DNA of 12,355 bases from Bremia lactucae (taxonomy: Eukaryota > Oomycota > Peronosporomycetes > Peronosporales > Peronosporaceae), in contig NW_027152031.1 in NCBI RefSeq assembly GCF_004359215.1, forward strand, positions 195,543 through 207,897, given 5' to 3'. The notes under the pieces were generated by a model. The model was not told the origin of the DNA. It did not search any database and saw nothing but the letters and a program-made list of their open reading frames with translations. The stretch's first letter is position 1, and each line of letters begins with the position of its first letter. This document shows, piece after piece, positions 1 to 7,085 of this stretch. A program made the position numbers and the translations under genes.

Positions 1-192
1 GCGTTAATGCAATACGATACAGACGGCGCGGAGCGCGTCGTCTGTTACCAATCGCGTCAGCTGCAACCAGCTAAACGCAATTACCCAGTGCATGACAAGG
101 AACTCCTTGCCATTAAATATGCACTGGCTAAATTTAGGGTCTATCTCCTCGGAGATAGACTGTGCATCGTATCCTCCATCACCTTGAAGTAA
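1..192 (+). pseudogene. Ty3/gypsy RNase H fragment (3' part of an RT-RNase H domain)
   Basis: The frame is open from base 1 and runs off the left edge, so the start is not in the window. The peptide contains VVCYQSRQLQPAKRNYPVHD followed by KELLAIKYALAKFRVYLLGD. This is the typical RNase H-like segment (RT_RNaseH family) of Ty3/gypsy pol, which degrades the RNA strand of the RNA/DNA hybrid during reverse transcription. The family pattern is kept up to about base 165. The end (VSSITLK, stop at 190-192) is degraded where a YTDHxSL-type motif is expected. No integrase follows, as it should in a gypsy element; a protease fragment begins instead, so this is a truncated relic. Family assignment is by recognition of the motif and is quite secure; the host lineage (oomycete) is inference. 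Confidence 0.85.
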
Positions 193-195
193 AAA

Positions 196-690
196 GTGAC
201 AAATGATTTGTCATTTAGTGCCCTAGTGGACTGTGGGGCGTCGAATAGCTTTATTCGTCGCCAGTCGCTAGAGGGTCGTAGGTTCAAATATGTTGAGCGC
301 GACATCCCTCCAACGAGGATGACGGTGCGGTTAGGGACAGGCACACCGATAATAGGAACGCGTACTGAGATTTCACTACACGTTAAAAGATTTACAGTAT
401 GATGATGATTTCATTGTACTGAATTTGGATGAAGAATTTGATGTCATTCTAGGTTTACGTTGTCTCAGAAAATATGAGCCAAGAATCAGCTGGCAGCATC
501 GATCCGTAACGATGTCTGCCACTTGTTGTTCAGATGGCCATCTGATGAACGTCATGGAGCGTCCACAAGAGTGTGGATGTACTATGAATGAGTGCGATGG
601 CCGCATTTGTGGTGCGGTTGTTAGTAGTACTGGAGAAGATTACACTGTTTTTTCTAATTGCACTGTGGTCAGCTGCCACGACTCTGCGAA
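196..690 (+). pseudogene. Ty3/gypsy aspartic protease (retropepsin-like) fragment, frameshifted
   Basis: Retropepsin domain that would cut the gypsy Gag-Pol polyprotein. The first segment (196-402) carries ALVDCGASNSFIRRQSLE, where D-C-G-A-S occupies the D-S/T-G-A active-site position; Cys at the second place is unusual against the general family. The frame then shifts between about 370 and 384. The continuation in another frame reads YDDDFIVLNLDEEFDVILGL and then LRKYEPRISWQHRSV, the flap and C-terminal half of the fold with the family's ILGL motif. After about 600 the sequence (ECDGRICGAVV) resembles the low-complexity spacer after the protease. Around 640-700 similarity passes to a copia integrase tail. 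The RT expected downstream is missing. The junction coordinate is approximate. It is non-functional as it stands. Confidence 0.75.
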
Positions 691-699
691 GCATGGTGC

Positions 700-1070
700 C
701 GAAGATCCGCTACTCGAATGTCGAGGTATTGTGTCATGTATGTACGCCTAGTGGGCGTCATTCAAGGAAGCTGCCGTTTGTGGAATTGGGACACACGATG
801 ACGTATCGGTTCGAGCGACTGTCGAGGAGCCGACTTTGTAGCGCGATCTCAGTTGTATAGACGTTAAGGGAAAAGTCCCCACGTTCTTAAGGAGAAATAT
901 CCTCAAATTGCGGTGCTGACGTGACTAGACTTCAGCATCGCGAGGGATTCGTCCCTCTTCCGCCGTGACAAGATCCCCGGAAGAATTTTAGCGGTTGAAT
1001 TCTGGTTAATTCCGGATCAAGCGTAGGCGCTTATTCTCTTGATGTGTCTCGCCTCCGGTGTTAATCAAAG
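700..1070 (+). pseudogene. Diverged copia integrase C-terminus and IN-RT linker relic
   Basis: No usable reading frame remains, but the DNA aligns by eye with the copia unit at about 3520-3960. Landmarks are gaatgtcgaggtatt (716-730; compare 3534), tcaaggaagctgccgttt (compare 3603), acgtatcggttcgagc (797-812; compare 3649-3664) and agaattttagcgg (982-994; compare 3860-3872). The corresponding peptide in better copies is the end of integrase (TYRFEQLSTSR) and an acidic linker between integrase and RT. Similarity here is only moderate with several gaps, whereas it rises sharply from about 1071 onward. The left boundary with the gypsy protease fragment is uncertain by some tens of bases. The segment could belong to array unit 1 or be an older, separate copy. 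Confidence 0.55.
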
Positions 1071-2063
1071 TAAGCGTTTCAGCCGCAAACGAAGCAACGC
1101 CAGCCCAAGGTCAACAGATGCCTCTTGAAGACATGTCAGCTCTGCTTACGTCGATCAAGGAAGAAGAAAAAGACTATGCGTAAGCTGTGGATTCAGTGGG
1201 AGAAGTGCCGACATCATATATGTCAGCTATGGACTCCAGCGACGCGAGCAAGTGGAAAGAAGCGTGCGCATCTGAGTTTGAATCGCTGACTAAGAATGAG
1301 ACATGGGAGCTTGTGGTCCTGCCACGCGGCCGAAAAGCGATAAGCAGTAAGTGGGTGTTCACGGTGAAAGAAACTGTTGAAGGAGTCATCGAGCGATACA
1401 AGGCACGCCTCGTTGCAAAAGGTTTCTGCAAAGTTCGGAGTAGATTTTGAAGAGACATTCGCCCCTGTGGCCAAGTTTACATCAATTTGGATTATTCTGA
1501 GTATAGCGGCTTAGCATGGCCTAGTTCTACACCACATGGATGTCAAGATAGCGTTTCTTATTGGTCTGCTTGATGGAGAAATCTACATGAAGCAGTCTGA
1601 AGGTTATATCAGGTCCAAATATCCAGATCATGTTTGCATGCTCAAGCGCGCACTCTACGGCCTTAAGCAGTCTCCCTAAATGTGGAACCAAACAATTGAC
1701 GAATTCATGCGCAAGACTGGATTTACCAAGTGCGAAATGGACCACTGCGTGTACGTCAAGCGCGATGAAATGGCCATTATATTTGTGGTGATCTACGTCG
1801 ACGATCTAATTCTTGCATGCAGCAGTATAACTTTACTTGAGGAACAAAGCGTGCTTTGAGTCAGCAATTTAAGATGTCCGCCTTAGGTGAGCTGAAGTTC
1901 TGTCTCTGAACGCAAGTCAAGCGAAATGACGAGTCTGGAGATGTGACAATGCGGCAAACAAAATTTCTGCAGTCGATTCTAACCAAGTACGGCATGCAGG
2001 ATCGCAAGCCCGTAAGAACGCCTCAAGGCATTGGATTAAAGCTGACCAAGGCTATGTGTGAAG
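1071..2063 (+). pseudogene. Copia reverse transcriptase, array unit 1 (dead)
   Basis: RNA-dependent DNA polymerase domain (RVT_2 family, Ty1/copia type). In order: the end of the linker, then [20 protein letters not shown] (about 1240-1300), the [10 protein letters not shown] region, the QMDVKTAF-equivalent HHMDVKIAFLIG (about 1535-1565), ALYGLKQSP, and the catalytic YVDD at 1794-1805. It is broken by a frameshift near 1427, a private stop TAG at 1513, a TAA at 1677-1679 shared with the other units, a frameshift near 1848 and a TGA at 1907. It ends at GLKLTKAMCE, where the LTR begins abruptly, with no RNase H domain. Intact catalytic Asp residues show former function; the breaks rule out a product. 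The nearest relatives in the window are 8939-9596 and 11621-12355. Confidence 0.85.
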
Positions 2064-2179
2064 TGTTGGATAGGAAGCAGCTCGACTAGATCAAGACAGT
2101 GTTGCAGATAAACACCTCGAGCGGCTAAGTTGCGAACAAGTTGCTATTGACAAGGATGCACCTCGAAGGGCGCAAGATT

Positions 2180-2197
2180 AACCGGTATTTACCGGTT
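2180..2197. repeat. Perfect inverted repeat in old LTR (AACCGGTA-TT-TACCGGTT)
   Basis: Two 8-bp arms separated by 2 bp. The same structure is conserved in the second old LTR at 9713-9730. The core ACCGGT also occurs as the palindrome TACCGGTA in the younger LTR (8713-8720). Conservation across subfamilies suggests a protein-binding site in the LTR rather than chance; no factor is assigned. Confidence 0.5.
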
Positions 2198-2356
2198 GAT
2201 CATCGACATCGCGCGACGGCGATCATCTACATGCGACAGCACAAGAGATGGTTCCGCAAACGTTCGATAATCTACTTTGAGATGGGCATAAGATCATATT
2301 CAAGATCGGATCACCACGTGGTAGAAGCTGATTGGCTACAAGGGATGTAGCTGGTT

Positions 2357-2431
2357 AATAAATCCAGTAAAGTATTCAGTAGGCTTAGAGGAAGCAAACG
2401 GTTTAAGAACTAAGGACCTTTAATATATTTA
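2357..2431 (+). promoter_or_regulatory. Candidate LTR signals: AATAAA and TATA-like block
   Basis: AATAAA lies at 2357-2362 and TTTAATATATTTA at 2419-2431. The same pair occurs in the other old LTR (9890-9895 and about 9952-9964). The TATA-like block sits inside the stretch best conserved between the old and the young LTR (young copies at 4521-4556 and about 8870-8905), which is the pattern expected of a core promoter. The AATAAA lies upstream of the TATA-like block, so it may not be the working polyadenylation signal. Confidence 0.35.
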
Positions 2432-2475
2432 CTTCGCATTTTGCCAACTAGTGCTCACTTGACCTTTTTCATTCA

Positions 2476-2998
2476 GATGTTCTTGAAAAACTACAAGAAA
2501 ACCGACCCGGTTAATGTACATTTCGCGGACGACGGTGTTGTCCAAGCGACTGGTGTTGGTGACATTGTGATGGCGATGACTACTCGAAGCGGCAAAAAAA
2601 AGTGTTTGCTGAAGGGAGTATGGCATATTTTCAAGCTCAGTCGCAATTTGTTTTCTGTCAAACGATTCATCAAGGACGTCGCTCCAATAATTTTCGACAA
2701 CAAGTGCTGCGCGATACAGCTAAAATGAGAATTTTGGACAAGCGGCACTCGCGCTAGAAAGGGTTTGTTTCAACTAAGCATGACTCCGGTACCGGTTGAG
2801 ATGGTGAACATGGCATGCGAGCCTCAGAATTCGGCTATTTCGCAGTCGTTTCTTTGGCATCTCCGTGTTGGACGCATTGGTGACGGCGGATTAGACGCTA
2901 TAATCAAAAACGATTTTGCAAATGGTGTTGGCATTGGATCAGTCAAGCCGTGGGAGCTTTGCAAAGGCTGTGCGCTGGGAAAGCAAACTCGTGTCTAG
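2476..2998 (+). pseudogene. Copia protease remnant and integrase N-terminal zinc domain, array unit 2
   Basis: The frame comes straight out of the LTR into the back half of a copia protease (NVHFADDGVVQATGVGDIVM, then GVWHIFKLSRNLFSV). The same segment in the young element (about 5560-5715) lies downstream of the DSG active site, which unit 2 has lost along with gag and the PBS. A TGA at 2726-2728 stops the frame. The same frame then continues with the GAG-pre-integrase / HHCC zinc-binding region (SFLWHLRVGRIGDGGLD and WELCKGCALGKQ). The second zinc His is Arg here (LRVGRIG against LRLGHIG in the young element), so zinc binding is probably lost. A TAG at 2996-2998 ends the segment. Confidence 0.8.
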
Positions 2999-3786
2999 TT
3001 CCAGTCTGCGGCAACGGATCGCTCAAAATCTCTTTTGTAAGTTGTTCACAGCGATGTGTGTGGGCCGATGAGGACTTCCACTTTCGGCGGTAAAAGTATT
3101 TTGTTACTTTCATCGATGACAAGTCTTGACACTGCGCAGTGTATCTCATGCGAAACAGGTCCGAAGTTTTCAACAAGTTTGTTCACTTAGTAAAGTTTGC
3201 TGAGAAATTAGTCGGCAATTCCGTCAAGATGCTTCGCAGCGGCAGCAACGGCGAGTACAAGTCAGCTAAAACGGCCAAATTCTGCGCCAATCGCGGCATT
3301 GTCCAAATCTTTACGTTCCCGTATACTCCTGCACTCGACGGTGTAGTCGAAAGAATGAATCGGACTCTTGTCGAGTGTGCGCGCTGCATGATTGAGTATG
3401 CTGGGTTGGCCAAGAAGTACTGGGGAGAAGCAATTATGACAGCTGTTTTTCTCCGTAATCGTCTGCTAACTCGTGCTCAAGGCTTGCTCAAGACATCACG
3501 CGAGGAATGGATGAAGAAAAAGCCGATACTTGCGAATGTCAAGGTATTTGGCTGTCATGCGTATGTACACGACCCAATGGAGAAGCGCTCAAAATTGGAC
3601 GCTCAAGGAAGTCTGTGCCGTTTTCTTGGATATTCGGAGCACAAAAAGACGTATCGGTTCGAGCAACTATCAACAAGCCGGATCATTGTAAGTCGCGATG
3701 CTAACTTATATAGAACACTTTTGATAGCGGAAAACACGAACAAGCCTCTTACAGGACATCAGAATATCACAGCGAAATTGCGGTGA
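2999..3786 (+). pseudogene. Copia integrase core, array unit 2 (catalytic Asp lost)
   Basis: Retroviral-type integrase (rve, D,D35E family). The first Asp is kept in VVHSDVCGPMRTST (about 3043-3084). A frameshift near 3094 and a TGA at 3127 follow, then a long open stretch (3139-3786, 215 codons). That stretch contains KMLRSGSNGEYKSAK, where the young element has RSDNGGKY, so the second catalytic Asp is Gly. It also has DGVVERMNRTLVECARCM with the catalytic Glu, KVFGCHAYVH, and the C-terminal TYRFEQLSTSRIIVSRDANL. The loss of the Asp means no strand-transfer activity even if the frame were intact. The frame runs into the acidic linker and ends with TGA at 3784-3786. The unit 3 copy is at 10531-11246. 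Confidence 0.85.
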
Positions 3787-4088
3787 CCGACGGTGAAGAA
3801 GACGACAAGCATCTGCAAGAAGAGTCGTCCGAAATTCCGCCATCACAAGAGCAAACGCAAGAATTTTAGCGGCCGAATACGGATTATATTCCAGGATCTA
3901 AGCGCTATCTGAAGACTCAATCGCTTGAAAACTTGTCTCGACCACCAAGTGCTAAACAAAGTAAGCGTTTCAGTCGCGCAAACGAAGAAACGCCAGCCCA
4001 AGGTCAACAAAGGCCTCTTGAAGACATGTCAGCTCTGCTTACGTCAATCAAGGAAGAAGAAAAAGACTATGCGTAAGCTGTGGATTCA
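3787..4088 (+). pseudogene. Integrase-RT linker of array unit 2 (no domain)
   Basis: Connector between integrase and RT. In the best frame it is acidic and Gln/Ser rich (DGEEDDKHLQEESSEIPPSQ), as IN-RT linkers of copia polyproteins often are. It is broken by a TAG in agaattttagcgg (near 3868), present in all array copies including the diverged one near 990, and by a TAA in ctatgcgtaagc near 4074. No other gene or RNA is visible here. Confidence 0.6.
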
Positions 4089-4394
4089 GTGGGAGAAGTG
4101 CCGACATCATATATGTCAGCTATGGACCTACAGCGACGCGAGCAAGTGGAAAGAAGCGTGCGCATCTGAATTTGAATCGCTGACCAAGAATGAGACATGG
4201 GAGCTTGTGGTCCTGCCACGCGGCCCAAAAGCGATAAGAAGCAAGTGGGTGTTCACGGTAAAAGAAACTGTTGAAGGACTCATCGAGCGATACAAGGCAC
4301 GCCTCGTTGCAAAAGGTTTTCTGCAGAAGTACGGAGTAGATTTTGAAGAGACATTCGCCCCTGTGGCAAAGTTTACATCAATTCGGATTATTCT
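4089..4394 (+). pseudogene. Copia reverse transcriptase, array unit 2, left part (cut by N gap)
   Basis: N-terminal part of the RVT_2 domain: [20 protein letters not shown], then [20 protein letters not shown] and [16 protein letters not shown], ending at the run of Ns. A +1 change near 4127 (ggacctacagcg against ggactccagcg in unit 1) shifts the upstream linker out of frame and is shared with unit 3. The continuation of this domain lies beyond the inserted element, from 8939. Bases 4302-4394 are repeated there with three differences, so the tail of this segment overlaps the right-hand piece instead of meeting it (see the N-gap finding). Confidence 0.8.
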
Positions 4395-4416
4395 NNNNNN
4401 NNNNNNNNNNNNNNNN
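4395..4416. other. Assembly gap (22 Ns)
   Basis: Run of 22 Ns between array unit 2 RT and the partial 5' LTR of the younger copia. It falls at the 13-bp tandem repeat of the LTR, a likely reason for the break. The first 109 bp of the 5' LTR (compare 8657-8765) are absent at this point. Confidence 0.97.
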
Positions 4417-4589
4417 TCAGTAGATGACGTCAGTAGATGACGTCACAAGCTTCTAGAAGGTTCTATGAACTATGATTGGCTAGAAGTAATGATTGGCTTA
4501 GAGGTAGCAATAGGTTTGCGAACTAAGGACCTTAATATATTTACTTTGCATTTTGCACTCGACCACTCAAGCCTTTGACCTTTTCTTTA
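4417..4589 (+). repeat. 5' LTR of the younger copia, 3' part only
   Basis: It is identical over 173 bp to 8766-8938. It starts inside the 13-bp repeat (two TGACGTCA sites at 4425-4432 and 4438-4445) and ends ttcttta, immediately before the PBS. Both LTR copies end in TTTA and not the usual CA. A TATA-like stretch is at 4532-4543, and TAAGG-A-CCTTA, an inverted repeat, is at 4524-4534. This LTR would drive transcription of the element. Confidence 0.9.
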
Positions 4590-4602
4590 GGTTATGAGCC
4601 CA
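4590..4602 (+). promoter_or_regulatory. Primer binding site, complementary to the initiator tRNA-Met anticodon arm
   Basis: GGTTATGAGCCCA directly follows the LTR end. It is the complement of TGGGCTCATAACC, which matches the anticodon stem-loop of eukaryotic initiator tRNA-Met (anticodon CAU). It does not match a tRNA 3' end (no TGG start complementary to CCA). Drosophila copia and yeast Ty5 are known to prime from such an internally cleaved half-tRNA, so the same mechanism is inferred. The site contains the first gag ATG (4594-4596). Confidence 0.7.
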
Positions 4603-5343
4603 AGCCCCGCATTCTCTGCCCAAGACTCTGACTACGCCTTCGCCATGGACACCTCCACGCCAAGCCGCATCAACAAGTTCGACGGAACCAACTTCCACGC
4701 GTGGAAGTTCAAGATGCAGATGGTGCTCGAGGAACGTGATCTGTGGGAGGTTGTTTGTGGAGACGTGAAGATCGAGCAATGCGTGACTCCATTGGACCAA
4801 GCGACGTTCAAGAGGAAGTCCCGCAAAGCGATGGCGATCATCTGCCTTGCGATGGAAGACTCGCAACTGCCGTTGGTTCGCTCGGCGAGTGGTGCATTTA
4901 ATGCATGGTCAAAGTTGGAAGACCACTTTGAGAAGAAGAGTCTTGCGAACAAGCTCTTTCTTCGTCGTCGTTTCTTCACGACCATGATGGATGAAGGTGA
5001 TGATGTGCTGGAGCACATTAACAAGCTCAAGACTCTGGCGGAGCAACTCGACGCAGTGGGTGCTCCGGTCAGCGAGGACGACTTGGTGATCACGCTTCTG
5101 GGAAGTCTAAGCGAGTCGTACCAATTCCTGATCACAGCGTTGGAATCCCGTTCCGACACGCTGACGTGGGAACTAGTGACGTCTCGGCTCCTACATGAAG
5201 ACTTGAAGCGCAAGGAACAAGGTGGCGGTGCTGAGGAAACTGCGCACGGCCAAGCGTTTATGACAAGCGACAATGGTAAGCGCAAGGGACGACAGGTGCA
5301 GAAGACTGGTGCCTGTCACTACTGCGGTGAACAAGGGCATTGA
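4594..5343 (+). CDS. gag: Gag (capsid-nucleocapsid) of the younger copia, stopped inside the zinc knuckle
   Basis: Structural protein that assembles the virus-like particle and packages element RNA. The frame is 249 codons. Residues about 18-215 form a copia-type gag domain (UBN2/Retrotran_gag-like): KFDGTNFHAWKFKMQMVLEE near the N-terminus, then a helical region with HFEKKSLANKLFLRRRF and LLGSLSESYQ. A basic stretch (GKRKGRQVQK) leads to a CCHC knuckle CHYCGEQGH. The TGA at 5341-5343 falls right after the His, before the last Cys (codon 5353-5355), so the finger is incomplete and the pol part is cut off. The ATG at 4594 lies in the PBS. A second in-frame ATG at 4645 (gccATGG) has a better start context and begins close to the conserved domain, so either could be used. 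The same frame continues into protease. Confidence 0.85.
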   Translation: MSPSPAFSAQDSDYAFAMDTSTPSRINKFDGTNFHAWKFKMQMVLEERDLWEVVCGDVKIEQCVTPLDQATFKRKSRKAMAIICLAMEDSQLPLVRSASGAFNAWSKLEDHFEKKSLANKLFLRRRFFTTMMDEGDDVLEHINKLKTLAEQLDAVGAPVSEDDLVITLLGSLSESYQFLITALESRSDTLTWELVTSRLLHEDLKRKEQGGGAEETAHGQAFMTSDNGKRKGRQVQKTGACHYCGEQGH

Positions 5344-5628
5344 ATCGCCAAGTGTCCAGCGAGGATTCGCGAGAATGTGGAGCGACAGAGGCCACAGCGA
5401 GCGAATATCGCGCAGAGTGAAGACGACTCTGGCGATTATCTCTTTTCGGTTGGAGGAAGTGCCTTCAAGTCGAGTGAAGTGTGGCTGGTCGACTCGGGTG
5501 CGACGCAGCACATGACAAGTTCCAAGAATTTCATGAGGAACTACAAAACAATCTCTCTGGTGGACGTACATCTCGCAGACGACGGTGTGGTTCAAGCTAT
5601 TGGGACTGGCGACATTGTGATGTCCATG
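5344..5628 (+). pseudogene. Copia aspartic protease of the younger element (same frame as gag)
   Basis: Retropepsin that would process the Gag-Pol polyprotein. After the stop, the gag frame continues through the last zinc-knuckle Cys, an acidic spacer (SEDDSGDYLFSVGG) and EVWLVDSGATQHMTSS, with the active-site D-S-G at 5491-5499. LADDGVVQAIGTGDIV follows. The frame is lost at 5628/5629, where a single base is missing after ATG; the continuation is one frame over. The active site itself is intact, unlike in the array units, which have lost this stretch. With no ATG start of its own that fits, it depends on reading through the TGA. Confidence 0.8.
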
Positions 5629-6284
5629 CAACTCCTCGTGGGGTCAAGAAGGGTATGCTTACCGATGTGTGGCACATACCAAAGTTGTCACGCAACTTGT
5701 TTTCGGTCGGTCACTTCACCAAGGACGTTGGGGCTGTGACCTTCGAGAGCGAAGGGTGTTTCGCGGAGACAAAAGGCCTCAAGTGGAAGCTCGGCGCTCG
5801 TGAAGGCAAAGGACTGTTCAAGCTCTGCATGACACCAATGATGCATGAGGCCAATGTGGCAAGCTCGAAGGATCGAAATGGGGACACCACGTCGTACCTC
5901 TGGCACCTTCGACTCGGTCACATCGGCCTTGGCGGTCTAGATGCAATCATCAAGAAGAACTACGGTATTGGCGTGGACATGGCGTCGGCAAAACAGTGGG
6001 AGCTGTGCGACGGATGCTCACTCGGCAAGCAAACACGAGTAAGCTACATGAGGTCGTCACCCAACCGCGCGAAGCAAGTGCTAGAGGTTGTCCACAGCGA
6101 TGTGTGTGGTCCCATGCAGACATCAACATTTGGTGCAAAGCGCTATTTTGTCACCTTTATTGGTGACAAGTCGCACTTCTGTGTGGTGTACTTGCTGCGA
6201 AACAAGTCCGAAGTATCCGCCAAATTTGCTGATTTCGTTGCGCTTGCGGAAACCCAAACGGGTAAGCGGGTGAAGACGCTCCGA
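5629..6284 (+). pseudogene. Protease end and integrase N-terminal half of the younger copia
   Basis: This frame lies one base over from gag. It carries the end of protease (TDVWHIPKLSRNLFSVGHF), then the GAG-pre-integrase zinc region with HHCC residues: His-X4-His in YLWHLRLGHIGLGGLD (about 5895-5940) and Cys-X2-Cys in WELCDGCSLGKQTRV (about 5999-6042). The start of the rve catalytic core follows, with the first catalytic Asp in VVHSDVCGPMQTST (about 6087-6126). It runs through FVALAETQTGKRVKTLR and is broken at 6284/6285, where one base is missing just before the second Asp region. Together with the next segment it would integrate element DNA into the genome. Confidence 0.85.
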
Positions 6285-6871
6285 GTGACAACGGCGGCAA
6301 ATACATGTCGCACGAAATGGCCAAGTTCTGCAGCAAACGTGGGATCATACAGAAGTTCACACCGCCATACACGCCTCAGCTGAACGGAGTCGCCGAACGG
6401 ATGAACCGGACGCTGGTGGAGTGTGCGCGCTGCATGCTGGAACACGCCGGATTGTCAAAGAGATATTGGGGCGAAGCGGTGATGACTGCTACGTTTCTCC
6501 GCAATCGGTGTCCGACGCGCGCGATCAGCCACGACAAATCGCCGCACCAAGTTTGGACAGGAAAGAAACCATTGCTGGCGAACCTGAAAGTGTTTGGTTG
6601 CCACGCATATGTGCATGTGCCGAAGGAGAAACGCACCAAGTTTGACGCTCGGTCGGTGCGTTGCCGTTTTGTCGGGTACTCAGAGCACGAGAAAGCGTAT
6701 CGGTTTGAAGAATTGAAGAGCGCTCGTGTGCTGGTGAGTCGTGACGCGCAGTTTATGGAAGACGTCTTCGACAGTGGGAGACGGGACTACTCTCAGAGAG
6801 AGGTCGTCATCCAAGATGAAGTTGTGACAGATCAAGAATCGTCGCAATCGGACGAACAGGCAAATGATTAA
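6285..6871 (+). pseudogene. Integrase catalytic core (C-terminal half) of the younger copia
   Basis: After the one-base loss at 6284/6285 the core continues with SDNGGKYMSHEMAKFC and NGVAERMNRTLVECARCM. There are 35 residues between this Asp and the Glu, the D,D35E spacing of copia integrases, so all three catalytic residues are present. Next come KVFGCHAYVHVPKEKRTKFD and YRFEELKSARVLVSRDAQF, the conserved C-terminal region of Ty1/copia integrase, then an acidic Gln/Ser-rich linker. A TAA at 6869-6871 ends the frame inside the linker, and the same frame is open again after it. The ATG at 6305 is a Met inside the core, not a gene start. Confidence 0.85.
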
Positions 6872-7085
6872 GAAGAAACTGCGCGGGAGGAAGACCTCGA
6901 ATCCGGCAGCAAGCGACACCAACGGACGCAGTCATTGGAGCAAGCAGTGAAGGTTCCAAGTGCCAAGCGGTCTGCGTCGCACAGGCGACACATAGGTCTC
7001 GACGAGATGTCAGCGGCAGCGCAAGAAAGCACAAGTTTTGAGGCTGCCTACGTTGTGGATTCAGTGGGAGAAATGCCAAATACGT
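6872..7085 (+). pseudogene. Integrase-RT linker of the younger copia
   Basis: It is in the same frame as the integrase segment beyond the TAA. The peptide is charged and low in complexity (EEDLESGSKRHQRTQSLEQA, then basic SAKRSASHRRH), as expected of the flexible connector and possible nuclear-localisation region before RT. It ends in YVVDSVGEMPNT, matching DSVGEVPTS in array unit 1. One base is missing at about 7085 and the RT domain continues in another frame. No other feature is seen. Confidence 0.65.

Larger units (their letters stand above)
2064..2475 (+). repeat. LTR of the old copia family, copy 1 (412 bp)
   Basis: It starts TGTTGG and ends ATTCA, giving the TG...CA termini usual for LTRs. 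The second copy at 9597-10008 has the same length and differs at about five positions by eye. Its two ends align with the 282-bp LTR of the younger element: TGTTGG then aggaagc and agctcgac at the left, and the block taaggacctttaatatatttactt (2411-2434) near the right end. The middle is diverged. It lies between the RT of unit 1 and the protease remnant of unit 2, so one LTR is shared by adjacent units. There is no PBS to its right and no polypurine tract to its left. It contains an AATAAA at 2357-2362, a TATA-like stretch at 2419-2431 and an inverted repeat at 2180-2197. Confidence 0.8.

Noticed and set aside
588..860. 90-codon + frame bridging the protease relic and the copia relic
   Set aside because: It matches no domain in this frame. 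The underlying DNA aligns with gypsy protease spacer and then copia integrase tail in other frames.
2141..2350. 69-codon frame inside the old LTR
   Set aside because: It is interrupted in the other copy of the same LTR (the CAG codon of gcgacagcac is TAG in gcgatagcac near 9770), so it is not kept as a coding sequence.
4632..5285. 217-codon open frame on the minus strand under gag
   Set aside because: It is the antisense shadow of a well-supported gag frame with codon bias on the + strand. It resembles no domain I know and lacks supporting context.
5341..5343. TGA read as selenocysteine
   Set aside because: The position is the residue after the zinc-knuckle His in a Gag protein, where no selenoprotein is known, and I see no SECIS-like element. 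A nonsense mutation explains it more simply.
6305..6871. Separate gene starting at ATG 6305 (likewise ATG 7096)
   Set aside because: These Met codons lie inside the integrase core and the RT domain. The frames open there only because of one-base losses upstream, so they are segments of one polyprotein.
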